Below, in pieces: positions 17,608-28,009 of a stretch of 64,000 nucleotides of DNA (position 1 is the stretch's first letter; each line of letters starts with the position of its first letter). The DNA is from Verrucomicrobiota bacterium (GTDB taxonomy: Bacteria > Verrucomicrobiota > Verrucomicrobiia > Verrucomicrobiales > DEV007), in assembly GCA_020630975.1 (NCBI GenBank), contig JAHDID010000008.1:20823-84822 (forward strand). The letters run 5' to 3'. A program made the translations under genes and the position numbers. Below the pieces are notes generated by a model, which saw only the letters and a list, made by a program, of their open reading frames with translations, searched no databases and had not been told where the DNA came from.

Positions 17608-17759
17608 GAAAGTGATTTGGGATGTGGGGGCCTTTTATAAAGGGGGAAATTGGTTATATCATCAATAACCAGTTCCTATTATTGGGTAAAATCTCTAAAA
17701 ACCAAACAAAATTGTATTTTTTAGGTAGATTATCTTATTTTCTTCCCTGACACCGCGTT

Positions 17760-19346
17760 TTAAGGACTCTCAGAAACGAACTCTATGGTACGTGCTAAAT
17801 GCTGATTCCAAGCGGCTTGCAGCGCTTTTAAGCGGTCTTTTTCACTGCCTGCCAGATCGCGAATTTCCGATCTATCAGTAGCCAAATGATAAAGTTCCCA
17901 TGGCTGGTTCTTGCTCGAAACTAGCTTCCAATCTCCTTGGCGGATCGCTCGATGCCCATCGTGATACCACCACAAATGCTCGCGCTCGACCACCGTATCC
18001 ACCGCCAAAGTCGGCACCAGACTCTGGCCTGGCATAGCGATCGGAGCCTCTGGCCAATCGGCCGGGCGCTGCGCGGCCGCTAGCTCGATGATAGTCGGCG
18101 GTATATCGATCACATGGCCAGCCGTGCGGCGCAGCGCGCCTTTATCAGAGATACCCTCCGGCCAGTGCACGATCAGCGGAGTGGCGGTGCCCCCCTCGTG
18201 CACCCACGTCTTGTGTTTGCGGAAAGGGGTATTGCACGCCGTCGAAAAACCCGGGCCCAAGCAAAGGTAAGACGCACTGCTACCCAGTGGCACCGACGGG
18301 TCGTGGCCTCCAGAGCGCACCATGATCTCTGCGCTCGCACCATTATCCGATGCGAAAAAGATCACCGTATTTTCAAACTCGCCCATCGCCTTCAACTGAT
18401 CGACGACTCTACCGATCTCTCGATCCATCCGGTCGATCATCGCGGCATGGATCGCCATCTTTGTCGCCTGAAATCGCCGCTGCTCAGCCGTCAGCTCATC
18501 CCAGTGCAGCGGGTATTTCACCTCCCCCGCCCCCAGCCTCTCAAAGGCATCGGGAAAATCATAAGGAGGGCGGAGATCTCGCTCCGGCTCCGATAGGGCA
18601 GCTGCAGGCAGTAGATCCATCTGCTGCTGGCGCTCATACCGCTGCTGTCGCATCACCTCCCAGCCACCGAGGTAGCGGTCGCGATACTTATCGATATCGC
18701 TCTGCCTAGCGTGCAAAGGAAAATGCGGGGCTATGAATGCCAGGTAATGAAAGAATGGCTGCCCCTCGTAATGCTGCTGATGATCGCGTAGACACTCGAT
18801 CGCATGATCCGCGGTGGCCTCCGTACAGTAGTAATCATTCGCATCAAAGTCGTCCGGATAAGGCCGATCATTAAGGCGATTGCCCGCATTTGTAAAAAAA
18901 TCGCCCTGGTTATTCACCAGCCGCGACCGGTGAAACCCTGCCGCCAATACTGGGCCATCGATATGCCATTTACCACTGTGATAGCTGCGGTAGCCAAGGG
19001 GATTCAGGTAATCGGGCAATAGTTTGGCCCACTCCTGGCGCCGCCCTCTATTACCCCCGGCATGATCTGGCAACTTATCGCGATGGATCTGATGAGGGTA
19101 ATACCCCGAAAGAATCGAAGCTCGAGTCGGCCAGCAACGGCCAGTATTGTAAAACTGAGTGTACCTCAGCCCTCCTGCAGCGAGAGCATCTAGCTGTGGC
19201 GTGTCGATCTCGCCACCGTAGCAGCCGAGATCGGAGAACCCCATATCATCGACTAGGATGAGTAGAAAATTGGGCTTCTCTGCAGCGGCAGCTCCTACAT
19301 ACGAAACCAGCAGTAGCAATAGAACGAAAAACAACCTCTTCTCCAT
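17760..19346 (-). CDS. Secreted sulfatase (arylsulfatase A-like)
   Basis: A 528-residue alkaline-phosphatase-superfamily sulfatase with signal peptide (MEKRLFFVLLLLLVSYVGAAAA). Metal residues occur in LILVDDMGFSDLG. The formylglycine motif is CWPTRASILSGYYP with Cys71, the form matured by formylglycine-generating enzyme. FASDNGAS supplies the second metal-binding pair and HKTWVHEGG is a usual sulfatase segment. Such enzymes remove sulfate esters from algal polysaccharides or glycans in the periplasm or outside the cell. No glycoside hydrolase or anaerobic/FGE maturase gene is adjacent. Confidence 0.93.
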   Translation of the reverse strand: MEKRLFFVLLLLLVSYVGAAAAEKPNFLLILVDDMGFSDLGCYGGEIDTPQLDALAAGGLRYTQFYNTGRCWPTRASILSGYYPHQIHRDKLPDHAGGNRGRRQEWAKLLPDYLNPLGYRSYHSGKWHIDGPVLAAGFHRSRLVNNQGDFFTNAGNRLNDRPYPDDFDANDYYCTEATADHAIECLRDHQQHYEGQPFFHYLAFIAPHFPLHARQSDIDKYRDRYLGGWEVMRQQRYERQQQMDLLPAAALSEPERDLRPPYDFPDAFERLGAGEVKYPLHWDELTAEQRRFQATKMAIHAAMIDRMDREIGRVVDQLKAMGEFENTVIFFASDNGASAEIMVRSGGHDPSVPLGSSASYLCLGPGFSTACNTPFRKHKTWVHEGGTATPLIVHWPEGISDKGALRRTAGHVIDIPPTIIELAAAQRPADWPEAPIAMPGQSLVPTLAVDTVVEREHLWWYHDGHRAIRQGDWKLVSSKNQPWELYHLATDRSEIRDLAGSEKDRLKALQAAWNQHLARTIEFVSESP

Positions 19347-19398
19347 GGTGCCACCTTGCTACCACCACGCAGACAAGCCAACCGGCGTATCTACGACG

Positions 19399-19423
19399 CA
19401 AAAAGAGGAGCCGCAGCCCCTCT
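19399..19423 (-). terminator. Rho-independent terminator of the DUF481 gene
   Basis: On the minus strand a GC-rich 8-bp stem (AGAGGGGC/GCTCCTCT, one G-U pair) is followed directly by a T-run. It lies 38 bp past the DUF481 stop and upstream of the sulfatase start. Confidence 0.75.
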
Positions 19424-19460
19424 CCATCGTTTCTTTTCTATAGAGGGCGTCTCTCAGCCA

Positions 19461-20903
19461 CTAGAAAGTCCACTTCAGACCACTCACGATAGCAGTGTCG
19501 GTATCCTTCAGGCCTGCTGCAGGCGTGTTGTCATAGGTGTGCACATAGGAGCTAGTCCACGCCCAGCCAGACCATAGTGCGGCATCGAATCCGACTTTAT
19601 TGATCATCAGGTAGTCATCGCTATCGTCGAAAGAGCCTGTGTAGTTAAAGGATTGAAACACTTTGAACGTATCGTTGAACTGGTGTTCCAGAGACTCGCC
19701 GAAACGGTAGGCCATGTAGGTATCAGAGATACCACTCTGCTTTTCGAAAGTGTAGCCAGGACCCGCCTCCAGCTTGAGCTGGGTGCGATCCGTATCGATC
19801 ACACGGTAGCCGAAGTGTGGCCCCACTGTGACTCGGTAGTCGAGATCGGCGATGGTATCGTGAAAACCATCGATCCGCACACCCGCATAGGCTCTCTCGC
19901 TGATGTCGTAGTTGTAGAAACCGTAGGTAGCGACTTGCTGCGCAGTCTTCACACCTGCCGTCTTGGCATAGGTAGCACCCGTACCGACTCCAGCCTCGCG
20001 ACCATCCCAGCGGCGCGCCCCGTCCAGAGCTGCGGTAAAGGTATCGGAATCGGTATTTCCACTCAACATGGTAGCACCAGCCGTTCCGGAAAATTTCCAA
20101 GCATCATCCGGCTTGCTCTCACCTGCTTCGGCAGCCACATCCGGACGCACAGCTCCGTAGGATAGGGCCAGGAACACTCCTAGATCGTTCTCTTCTTTGC
20201 CTGCATCAGGCTCGGAGTCATAGCGATTCTGAGCAAACGCTTTCACCGAAACGTACGGCGATACCCATGTCTGAATACCGGCCTCGCCGATGAGTAGGTA
20301 ATTGCCAAAATCAGATGCCTCGGGTGTCCACTCGAAGCTCTGCCACACGCGAGAGTGGTCACCTACCTTGCGCTCATAGCGCTGCGCAAATCGCAGGGCC
20401 AGATACCCATCGGTGATACCACCCTGCTCCTGCCACACATAGGCAGGACCAGCCTCGAGAGCCAGTGTCGACAGCTCGTTTTTGAAAACATAATAACCCA
20501 GTAGCGGATTGACTCGGAAACGGTAAGAGAGGTCGGCCACCTCATCGTGCCAAAAATCGGTGAACAGACCGCCATAAAATGGCTCGGCAAAATTGTAGTT
20601 ATACTGTGTGTACCCGTGGATCCACTCCTTGTCCTTGATGCCGTTGGTCTTGCCATAGACACCCTCCAGCCCGAGGCGTAGGGTGCTATCATCGACTTCG
20701 CGCTCACCTTTGATACCGGCGTAGATCTGCTGCACATCAGAGTTACCACTGAGGTAAGAGCCACCGATATCCACCCCGCCCGACCACGGACCGAATAGCG
20801 GGATAGCTCCCACAGGTGGCTCTTGAGCATTAATACTGGAAACTGAGATACCGCCAGCGAGTGATAGCGCCGCGAAAGCCTTCAAAACAGATGTTTTTAT
20901 CAT
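19461..20903 (-). CDS. Outer-membrane protein with two tandem DUF481 domains
   Basis: The 480-residue product has a signal peptide and then two similar ~215-residue halves. Half one: GGVDIGGSYLSGNSDVQQ, GGLFTDFWHDEVADLSYRFR, LEAGPAYVWQEQGGITDGYL. Half two: SGTAGATMLSGNTDSDTF, GVRIDGFHDTIADLDYRVTV, LEAGPGYTFEKQSGISDTYM. Each is a DUF481 (YdiY-like) beta-barrel unit that in most bacteria is a separate protein. The C terminus ends in SGLKWTF, with the terminal Phe typical of BAM substrates. It is likely a double barrel, or one enlarged barrel, in the outer membrane. It is a monocistronic gene with its own terminator. Confidence 0.88.
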   Translation of the reverse strand: MIKTSVLKAFAALSLAGGISVSSINAQEPPVGAIPLFGPWSGGVDIGGSYLSGNSDVQQIYAGIKGEREVDDSTLRLGLEGVYGKTNGIKDKEWIHGYTQYNYNFAEPFYGGLFTDFWHDEVADLSYRFRVNPLLGYYVFKNELSTLALEAGPAYVWQEQGGITDGYLALRFAQRYERKVGDHSRVWQSFEWTPEASDFGNYLLIGEAGIQTWVSPYVSVKAFAQNRYDSEPDAGKEENDLGVFLALSYGAVRPDVAAEAGESKPDDAWKFSGTAGATMLSGNTDSDTFTAALDGARRWDGREAGVGTGATYAKTAGVKTAQQVATYGFYNYDISERAYAGVRIDGFHDTIADLDYRVTVGPHFGYRVIDTDRTQLKLEAGPGYTFEKQSGISDTYMAYRFGESLEHQFNDTFKVFQSFNYTGSFDDSDDYLMINKVGFDAALWSGWAWTSSYVHTYDNTPAAGLKDTDTAIVSGLKWTF

Positions 20904-21050
20904 GTGTGATTGAGTGGTGAGGGGTGTTTAGATTTCGTGAAATATCTGCTCCACCGAACCATTTAGAGAAGAATCCACCCAGGGCAAGACTTTTAATTTC
21001 CAGAATTTACTGGTCCTCAGTGACTTTTCAGATTTGCCCAAAAATGGGGA

Positions 21051-21929
21051 CTAGGAGGAAGCCGCGTCGCAACACTCCTCGGAGCAGTACTTGCCTTGCT
21101 TTTCCTGACAATCAGGGCAGATGAAGAACTGCCGATTGCAGTCTGGCCAGCCACAGTTGCTGTAGTCAGGCACAGTCGTGTCGCAGTAGACACAGGTAGA
21201 AATGATCTTGCGCGTCTCAGTGAAGTTAGCCTCCACGCCGACCCGCTTATCGAAGACATAGCAGAGCCCCTCAAAGTCGCGACCGCGCACCTCGGGATCT
21301 TTGCCATATTTCACGATACCACCGTCTAGCTGAGAGACATCACTGCAGCCTTCGCGCTTCAGAAAGCCGGACAGCTTTTCACAGCGGATACCGCCAGTGC
21401 AGTAGGTGAGCACCTTCTTATCGCGGATCTCATCGGCATTGTCGCGAAACCACTGGGGAAACTCGCGAAAGCTCTCGATATCCGGCACGATGGCGTTTTT
21501 GAACTTACCCATGTCCGCCTCGTACTTGTTGCGCCCATCGATGATGACCACATCGTCGCCCTGCATCGCTTCGTAAAACTGCTGGGCATCGAGACGATCG
21601 CCAGTGATCTCATTGGGGTCGATATCATCCTCACGACCGAGGCCGAGCGTCACGATCTCGTCGCGGACTTTGATCGATAGCTTGGGGAAAAGATGCTCCT
21701 CACAGGGATCGATTTTAAACTCGATCGCAGCTGTGAGCGGATCGTCCTGCAGCGCCTGCATATAGGCCTCGGTCTGCTCGATAGTGCCCGATACCGTGCC
21801 ATTGATCCCCTCGCGCCCGATGAGTATGCGGCCGCGCAACTCCAGTCGCTCGCACAGCTCGCGATGAGCCTGCATGTACTCAGCCGGATCAGGCACCGGG
21901 AAGTACAAGTAATAAAGCAGCACCTGCAT
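21051..21929 (-). CDS. trhO: tRNA uridine-34 hydroxylase TrhO (UPF0176 rhodanese family)
   Basis: TrhO makes 5-hydroxyuridine at the wobble position 34 of certain tRNAs using O2. The 292-residue form starting at ATG 21929 (MQVLLYYLYFPVPDP) is preferred over an upstream start at 22028, since the family begins at this point. The N-terminal acylphosphatase-like domain (LRGRILIGREGINGTVSG) is followed by a rhodanese domain with IIDGRNKYEADMGKF and the catalytic loop YCTGGIRCEK. A cysteine-rich tail (CVYCDTTVPDYSNC, CPDC, CSEECC) probably binds zinc and is common in longer TrhO proteins. No operon partner. Confidence 0.92.
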   Translation of the reverse strand: MQVLLYYLYFPVPDPAEYMQAHRELCERLELRGRILIGREGINGTVSGTIEQTEAYMQALQDDPLTAAIEFKIDPCEEHLFPKLSIKVRDEIVTLGLGREDDIDPNEITGDRLDAQQFYEAMQGDDVVIIDGRNKYEADMGKFKNAIVPDIESFREFPQWFRDNADEIRDKKVLTYCTGGIRCEKLSGFLKREGCSDVSQLDGGIVKYGKDPEVRGRDFEGLCYVFDKRVGVEANFTETRKIISTCVYCDTTVPDYSNCGWPDCNRQFFICPDCQEKQGKYCSEECCDAASS

Positions 21930-22076
21930 CGCAGGTAGGGTCTGGACAATCTCTGACACGGGACGGGACTTTACGAAAGTTTTGCCATTCCTCAAACAGA
22001 CATTTTTTGTATAAAATCTTTCCCACACTGATCCACGTAGGGTGCACTAGACTGGGGGACACAGTAGGATCTACCC

Positions 22077-24347
<2,271 letters not shown>

Positions 24348-24408
24348 CCTGCCGACTCTCGGGTAGAATTTGCTGGCTATATCAGAGCTGCCCTGTACCA
24401 TCGCAAGC

Positions 24409-24957
24409 ATGCGTACACACCACTTAACTACCGCTTCACTCCTCATTCTCACCATCACCGCATGGGCCCCGGCCAGCCTAGCGCAGGAGCCAGATGGCGA
24501 GCGAAAGAAGCTGGAAGCGGTGGTGAAGAAATTCAAAACCGACTTCGATAGTGGCAACTACCAGGGCGTGATCGACGCGGTCCCACCCAAAGTCATCGCC
24601 ACTATCGCCAAAAATGCCGGTGCTCCAGAGGCCGAGCTCAAAAAATTTCTAGTCGAGCAGACCACACAGATGATGCAGCAGGTGAAAGTCGTGTCATTCG
24701 CAATGGACCTCGATGGCGTAAAGATCGAGAAAACCTCGAGCGGCAGACACTACGCTCTGATCCCTACCTCGACCATCATGGAGGTGCCAGGCGCAGGAAA
24801 ACTGAAAGCGGAAAACACCACCGTAGGTCTAGTAGACGATGGGAAGTGGTACCTAGCCAGAGTCGAATCGGACCAACAGCAAGGCATGCTGATTAATGCC
24901 TTCCCAGACTTCAAAACCATCGACATCCCCAGCGGCACGATGGACCCTATGGAGTAG
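24409..24957 (+). CDS. Small secreted protein of unknown function
   Basis: ATG 24409 gives a clean signal peptide (MRTHHLTTASLLILTITAWA), whereas the open frame upstream of it has no leader. The mature ~155 residues form an alpha/beta fold with an N-terminal helix pair (KKFKTDFDSGNYQGVIDAVP) and several beta strands (VVSFAMDLDGVKIEK, TTVGLVDDGKWYLARVE), reminiscent of the cystatin-like/NTF2-like DUF4878 proteins. No catalytic residues were recognised. It may be co-transcribed with the oxidoreductase 61 bp upstream. Confidence 0.7.
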   Translation: MRTHHLTTASLLILTITAWAPASLAQEPDGERKKLEAVVKKFKTDFDSGNYQGVIDAVPPKVIATIAKNAGAPEAELKKFLVEQTTQMMQQVKVVSFAMDLDGVKIEKTSSGRHYALIPTSTIMEVPGAGKLKAENTTVGLVDDGKWYLARVESDQQQGMLINAFPDFKTIDIPSGTMDPME

Positions 24958-24969
24958 CAAAGTACGGCG

Positions 24970-25006
24970 ATTGTACCCTATTGAATCAAAATTGTACCCT
25001 ATTGAA
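24970..25006 (-). repeat. Two inverted-orientation copies of the 21-bp-period repeat
   Basis: ATTGTACCCTATTGAA occurs at 24970 and 24991, 21 bp apart. It is the reverse complement of the unit at 2542 and 41597. It lies between two co-directional plus-strand genes, so it cannot be a feature of divergent promoters only. Confidence 0.95.
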
Positions 25007-25099
25007 TTCGAGCAGTAGGAGCCACACAGAGCAACCCAAGATGCGCCTTTCAGCCTATACGCAAACAGATCGGTAGAATTTTTTGGAAAAACCCACCCT

Positions 25100-25609
25100 A
25101 TGAACATACAGATCGCAGGCTCCGACTGTATCATGTGTGCAGAGCGCATCATGATAGAAAAGGAAGGCACCTACTGCTATAGGTGTGACACACCACTCTG
25201 CCGTGAGTGCGCCCAGCCAGACTGCATATGCCCAGTATGCCGCAAAGCGTGGGATGACCCAGCATCCCATTACTACTTTTCAGAGTTTTGCCCCGGCTGT
25301 ATGCAGAAAAACCACAACCACGAATACTGTGGCCACTGCGACAGTCCCACTCGATGGCCCGACAAATCCTCTTATGACCAATTCTTCGTCGCACACCACG
25401 CTTGGGTGCGCAGATCACCTCTAGTCGGCTCACTCATGGCGGCTGGAGGCCTACTGGTTATCGCTTCACCTTTTCTGATCGCAGCCTTGGGGATCAGTAT
25501 CGGCATTGGGATCTTCTTTCTCTATGGGCTGATATTTGTCGGCATCCCCATCGTCGCCAATGGCTTGGCCCGTATCATAAAAGGGAATCGACGGAGTGGC
25601 TTCCGTTAG
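25100..25609 (+). CDS. Cysteine-rich zinc-binding membrane protein
   Basis: The N-terminal ~90 residues contain many CxxC pairs (CIMC, CYRC, CREC, CICPVC, CPGC, CGHC) typical of zinc-ribbon or RING/FYVE-like treble-clef arrangements, with interspersed histidines. The C terminus has two hydrophobic helices (SLMAAGGLLVIASPFLIAAL and GIFFLYGLIFVGIPIVANGL) and a basic tail. A cytoplasmic metal-binding domain tethered to the inner membrane is likely. No named family recognised. It converges with the response-regulator gene, their stops being 2 bp apart. Confidence 0.7.
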   Translation: MNIQIAGSDCIMCAERIMIEKEGTYCYRCDTPLCRECAQPDCICPVCRKAWDDPASHYYFSEFCPGCMQKNHNHEYCGHCDSPTRWPDKSSYDQFFVAHHAWVRRSPLVGSLMAAGGLLVIASPFLIAALGISIGIGIFFLYGLIFVGIPIVANGLARIIKGNRRSGFR

Positions 25610-25611
25610 CT

Positions 25612-26277
25612 TTACCTAGCCAGAGTCAGATTCCTCTCCACCCAGCACACCGCTCGGTAGGTGAGCTCCGCGGCGTCTTTCAGCCCTAGGCGCTCTTTGA
25701 TGTGAGTGCGGTGGGTATCCACGGTGCGGATGCTGATACCTAGCTGACCAGCGATCTCACGAGAGGTCTTGCCGCAGCCGATCAGGCGGTAGACTTCCAA
25801 TTCACGGTCGGACAGGCGATCCTCCTCCAGAGTGCTACCCGCACCACTGGTGACAGCCTCCATCATCCGCGATGTCATCAGCGAACTAAGATAGACCCCG
25901 CCCGAGAGCACGGTCTCCACTGCCGACTCGAGAGAAGCCATGCTTCGGTCCTTCATGAGGTAACCTCTTGCGCCTGCTTTCAGCACTCGCACAGCATAGA
26001 TCTTCTCATCAGCTCCCGACACCACCAGACATTTTAGGTCTTTATTGATGTGATGGATCTCTTTCACCAATTCCAGCCCACAATTATCCGGCAGCCCCAG
26101 ATCGATGATGGCGACATCATACTTCTCAGGCTGATCACGAACCAATTCCTTGGCTTCGGCTGCGGTAGAGGCGATATCTGACACTTCAAAGTCAGAATTT
26201 CGCTTCATCAACACTTGGAACCCCATAGCGACTATGGGGTGATCGTCTACGATGAGGACTTGGAGGTTTCGGGGCAT
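25612..26277 (-). CDS. NarL/FixJ-family response regulator
   Basis: A 221-residue regulator with an N-terminal receiver domain (acidic pair in LIVDDHP, phospho-acceptor Asp59 in AIIDLGLPD, Lys in YLMKDRS) and a C-terminal LuxR-type helix-turn-helix (LSDRELEVYRLIGCGKTSRE, then GISIRTVDTHRTHI). It should bind DNA when phosphorylated by a sensor kinase. No kinase is adjacent, so it is an orphan; the hybrid kinase at 6.5-8.5 kb is one candidate partner but there is no sequence evidence for this. Confidence 0.93.
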   Translation of the reverse strand: MPRNLQVLIVDDHPIVAMGFQVLMKRNSDFEVSDIASTAAEAKELVRDQPEKYDVAIIDLGLPDNCGLELVKEIHHINKDLKCLVVSGADEKIYAVRVLKAGARGYLMKDRSMASLESAVETVLSGGVYLSSLMTSRMMEAVTSGAGSTLEEDRLSDRELEVYRLIGCGKTSREIAGQLGISIRTVDTHRTHIKERLGLKDAAELTYRAVCWVERNLTLAR

Positions 26278-26311
26278 CTCAACCCCTTAATATAATATAA
26301 TTTCTATAATT

Positions 26312-27076
26312 TCACCAATTAATTTGTGACAATAATTTGGTAATCCTTGCCACTGGTATCACCAGACTAGAGTGTACATCATTCCTAGCGATCGCCACTC
26401 CGACCAGCTCGCCACCGATACTAAAGGCTCCGATCCCCTCCTGTCCAGGATTGATCCTCATATCGGTGATCAGCGCACAGGGATAGCCACTGCGGATCTC
26501 GCTCACCTGCAGCCCGAGATTTTTCCAGTGCTGCTGTAGAGACTTTACGACGCCCTTAGGCGGGGCGAGCACTTCTCCCGGTAGACTGGTGATAGCTCCT
26601 ACCTTCCAATCGCATCCAACACCGGAGCAAAAGGCAATGTAGTAGCCATTGTTCAGAGAAGCGTGCCGCTTCCATTCCACCCTTTTACTGGCGGGCAGAT
26701 AGGCTAAATTGTCCACTTTAGAGAGCAGTTTAGGCACGCCTCCAGCGATCTTTTGCCCTGCCCAGGAGTGGATCTCCACCTTTTGGGCCAATGTCTTGTG
26801 AGCCGGCATGACCCAAACTCCAGCTATCAAAGTGGCTGCCGCAATCCTTTGACCACCAACAATTTTCACATCCCCGGTTAGTTCTTCAGCGCTGACTCCA
26901 CAGTTGCTGGCAAAAACTCCTTTCAGGCTATTTTCCAGCTGTTTTATTCGATTCGTAGCACGCTTTTCTCCGTCCACTATCCAGCTAAACAATCTGTCCC
27001 CCTCTGCCTGTGCACTTGAGCTAAAAGCGGCGACGCAGATGATCAAAGCTAGGAAATCGGCAATGTCTTTTCTCAT
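26312..27076 (-). CDS. Secreted trypsin-like protein lacking catalytic residues
   Basis: The 254-residue product has a signal peptide (LALIICVAAFSSSAQA) and a chymotrypsin-fold domain aligned with the neighbouring active protease. A histidine remains (WVMPAHKTLA), but the serine loop reads NPGQEGIGAFSIGGELVGV where the neighbour has TKGDSGGGIFSANGELLGI, so both the nucleophile and the preceding Asp are gone. The domain has extra cysteines (CSGVGC). It is therefore probably a pseudoprotease that binds ligand or regulates its active partner. It lies 6 bp downstream of the active gene on the same strand. Confidence 0.75.
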   Translation of the reverse strand: MRKDIADFLALIICVAAFSSSAQAEGDRLFSWIVDGEKRATNRIKQLENSLKGVFASNCGVSAEELTGDVKIVGGQRIAAATLIAGVWVMPAHKTLAQKVEIHSWAGQKIAGGVPKLLSKVDNLAYLPASKRVEWKRHASLNNGYYIAFCSGVGCDWKVGAITSLPGEVLAPPKGVVKSLQQHWKNLGLQVSEIRSGYPCALITDMRINPGQEGIGAFSIGGELVGVAIARNDVHSSLVIPVARITKLLSQINW

Positions 27077-27082
27077 GATTGT

Positions 27083-27793
27083 TTAGGATGTGTGGGGTTT
27101 GGGGAAGACCTCCTGCACCAGATCCGGCCAGAGGCGGAAAAAGATGTCCACAGACAGGTGCTCCGAAGCTCCATTGTTTTTACTCATTGCGATATTGATG
27201 CCTAGTAGCTCGCCATTGGCGCTGAAAATGCCGCCGCCAGAGTCACCTTTGGTGATGGCACAGGACGAAACCAGACGCTGCTGGTTCGCCCCGATATAGC
27301 CAAATCCGAGGCGCACTTCGGCAGGCCTCGAGCTGCAAAATCCAGAGGCATGACCGACGGCTAGCATCGTAGTGGGCTCCTTGTAGACCGCCGTGCTATG
27401 AGCCACAGGCGCGACAGCCACTCCCATCGAAGCTCTCAGGCGAAGCACGGCCGCATCCATAGCCACATTCTCGCCGATCACCACAGCATAGCAGTCGTGC
27501 TTCTGGTAGCTGCGGACTTTTACCACCTCGCCGACATTTCTGACCAAGTGAGCTGCGGAGAAAATCAAACCCGACTCCGACACCATCACCCCGCTGCCTA
27601 TCTGGCCATATCTGGTCTCCAGAGCCACGCAGCTATCGGCTACCTGACCGATGTGCATGGACACCTGCGCCTGCAGCTTAGCCCAGCCCTGTGCGGCATC
27701 TGTATCCTGCCCATCAGACTCTGCCCAAAGCAGGCCCACCGCCAAAATCCCAAACAGTGCAATTTTTGATCCTAGGCTGCTTCTCTGCTTCAT
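27083..27793 (-). CDS. Secreted trypsin-like serine protease
   Basis: The 236-residue protein has a signal segment (IALFGILAVGLLWA) and a complete S1-type catalytic triad: His82 in IFSAAHLV, Asp113 in MDAAVLRL and Ser185 in ITKGDSGGGIF. No PDZ domain is present, so it is a short HtrA-like or trypsin-like enzyme acting in the periplasm or outside. Expressed with the dead paralogue immediately downstream. Substrate unknown. Confidence 0.85.
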   Translation of the reverse strand: MKQRSSLGSKIALFGILAVGLLWAESDGQDTDAAQGWAKLQAQVSMHIGQVADSCVALETRYGQIGSGVMVSESGLIFSAAHLVRNVGEVVKVRSYQKHDCYAVVIGENVAMDAAVLRLRASMGVAVAPVAHSTAVYKEPTTMLAVGHASGFCSSRPAEVRLGFGYIGANQQRLVSSCAITKGDSGGGIFSANGELLGINIAMSKNNGASEHLSVDIFFRLWPDLVQEVFPKPHTS

Positions 27794-27902
27794 AAGTTCC
27801 CCGGTCCTGTTTTGTGACCATAGAAACCCTAGCTGAGCGAGCCCCAGAATGAAATGGGTGGAACCGGAGATTGTCCCGTAGGGGGATCTGCGAACTCCGC
27901 TT

Positions 27903-27938
27903 TACGAAAATTTCGTATCGGGGTATCGGGGCTACCCC
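27903..27938. terminator. Two adjacent hairpins after the LRR gene
   Basis: A 15-bp palindrome (TACGAAA, one base, TTTCGTA) at 27903-27917 is followed by a GGGGTA/TACCCC stem at 27920-27938. They lie in the 216-bp gap between the end of the LRR gene and the start of the protease gene, both on the minus strand. A termination or processing role is likely but there is no strong T-run. Confidence 0.4.
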
Positions 27939-28009
27939 CAACTGCTTTATACAGCTATTCTTACAACCTGCTAACACTGAGCCACCCGCTATCAGCCCAC
28001 GTCTCACGG

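Noticed and set aside
19653-20165. A 170-residue open frame opposite the DUF481 gene
   Set aside because: It mirrors the codon pattern of the real beta-barrel gene and has no homology, leader or ribosome-binding site.
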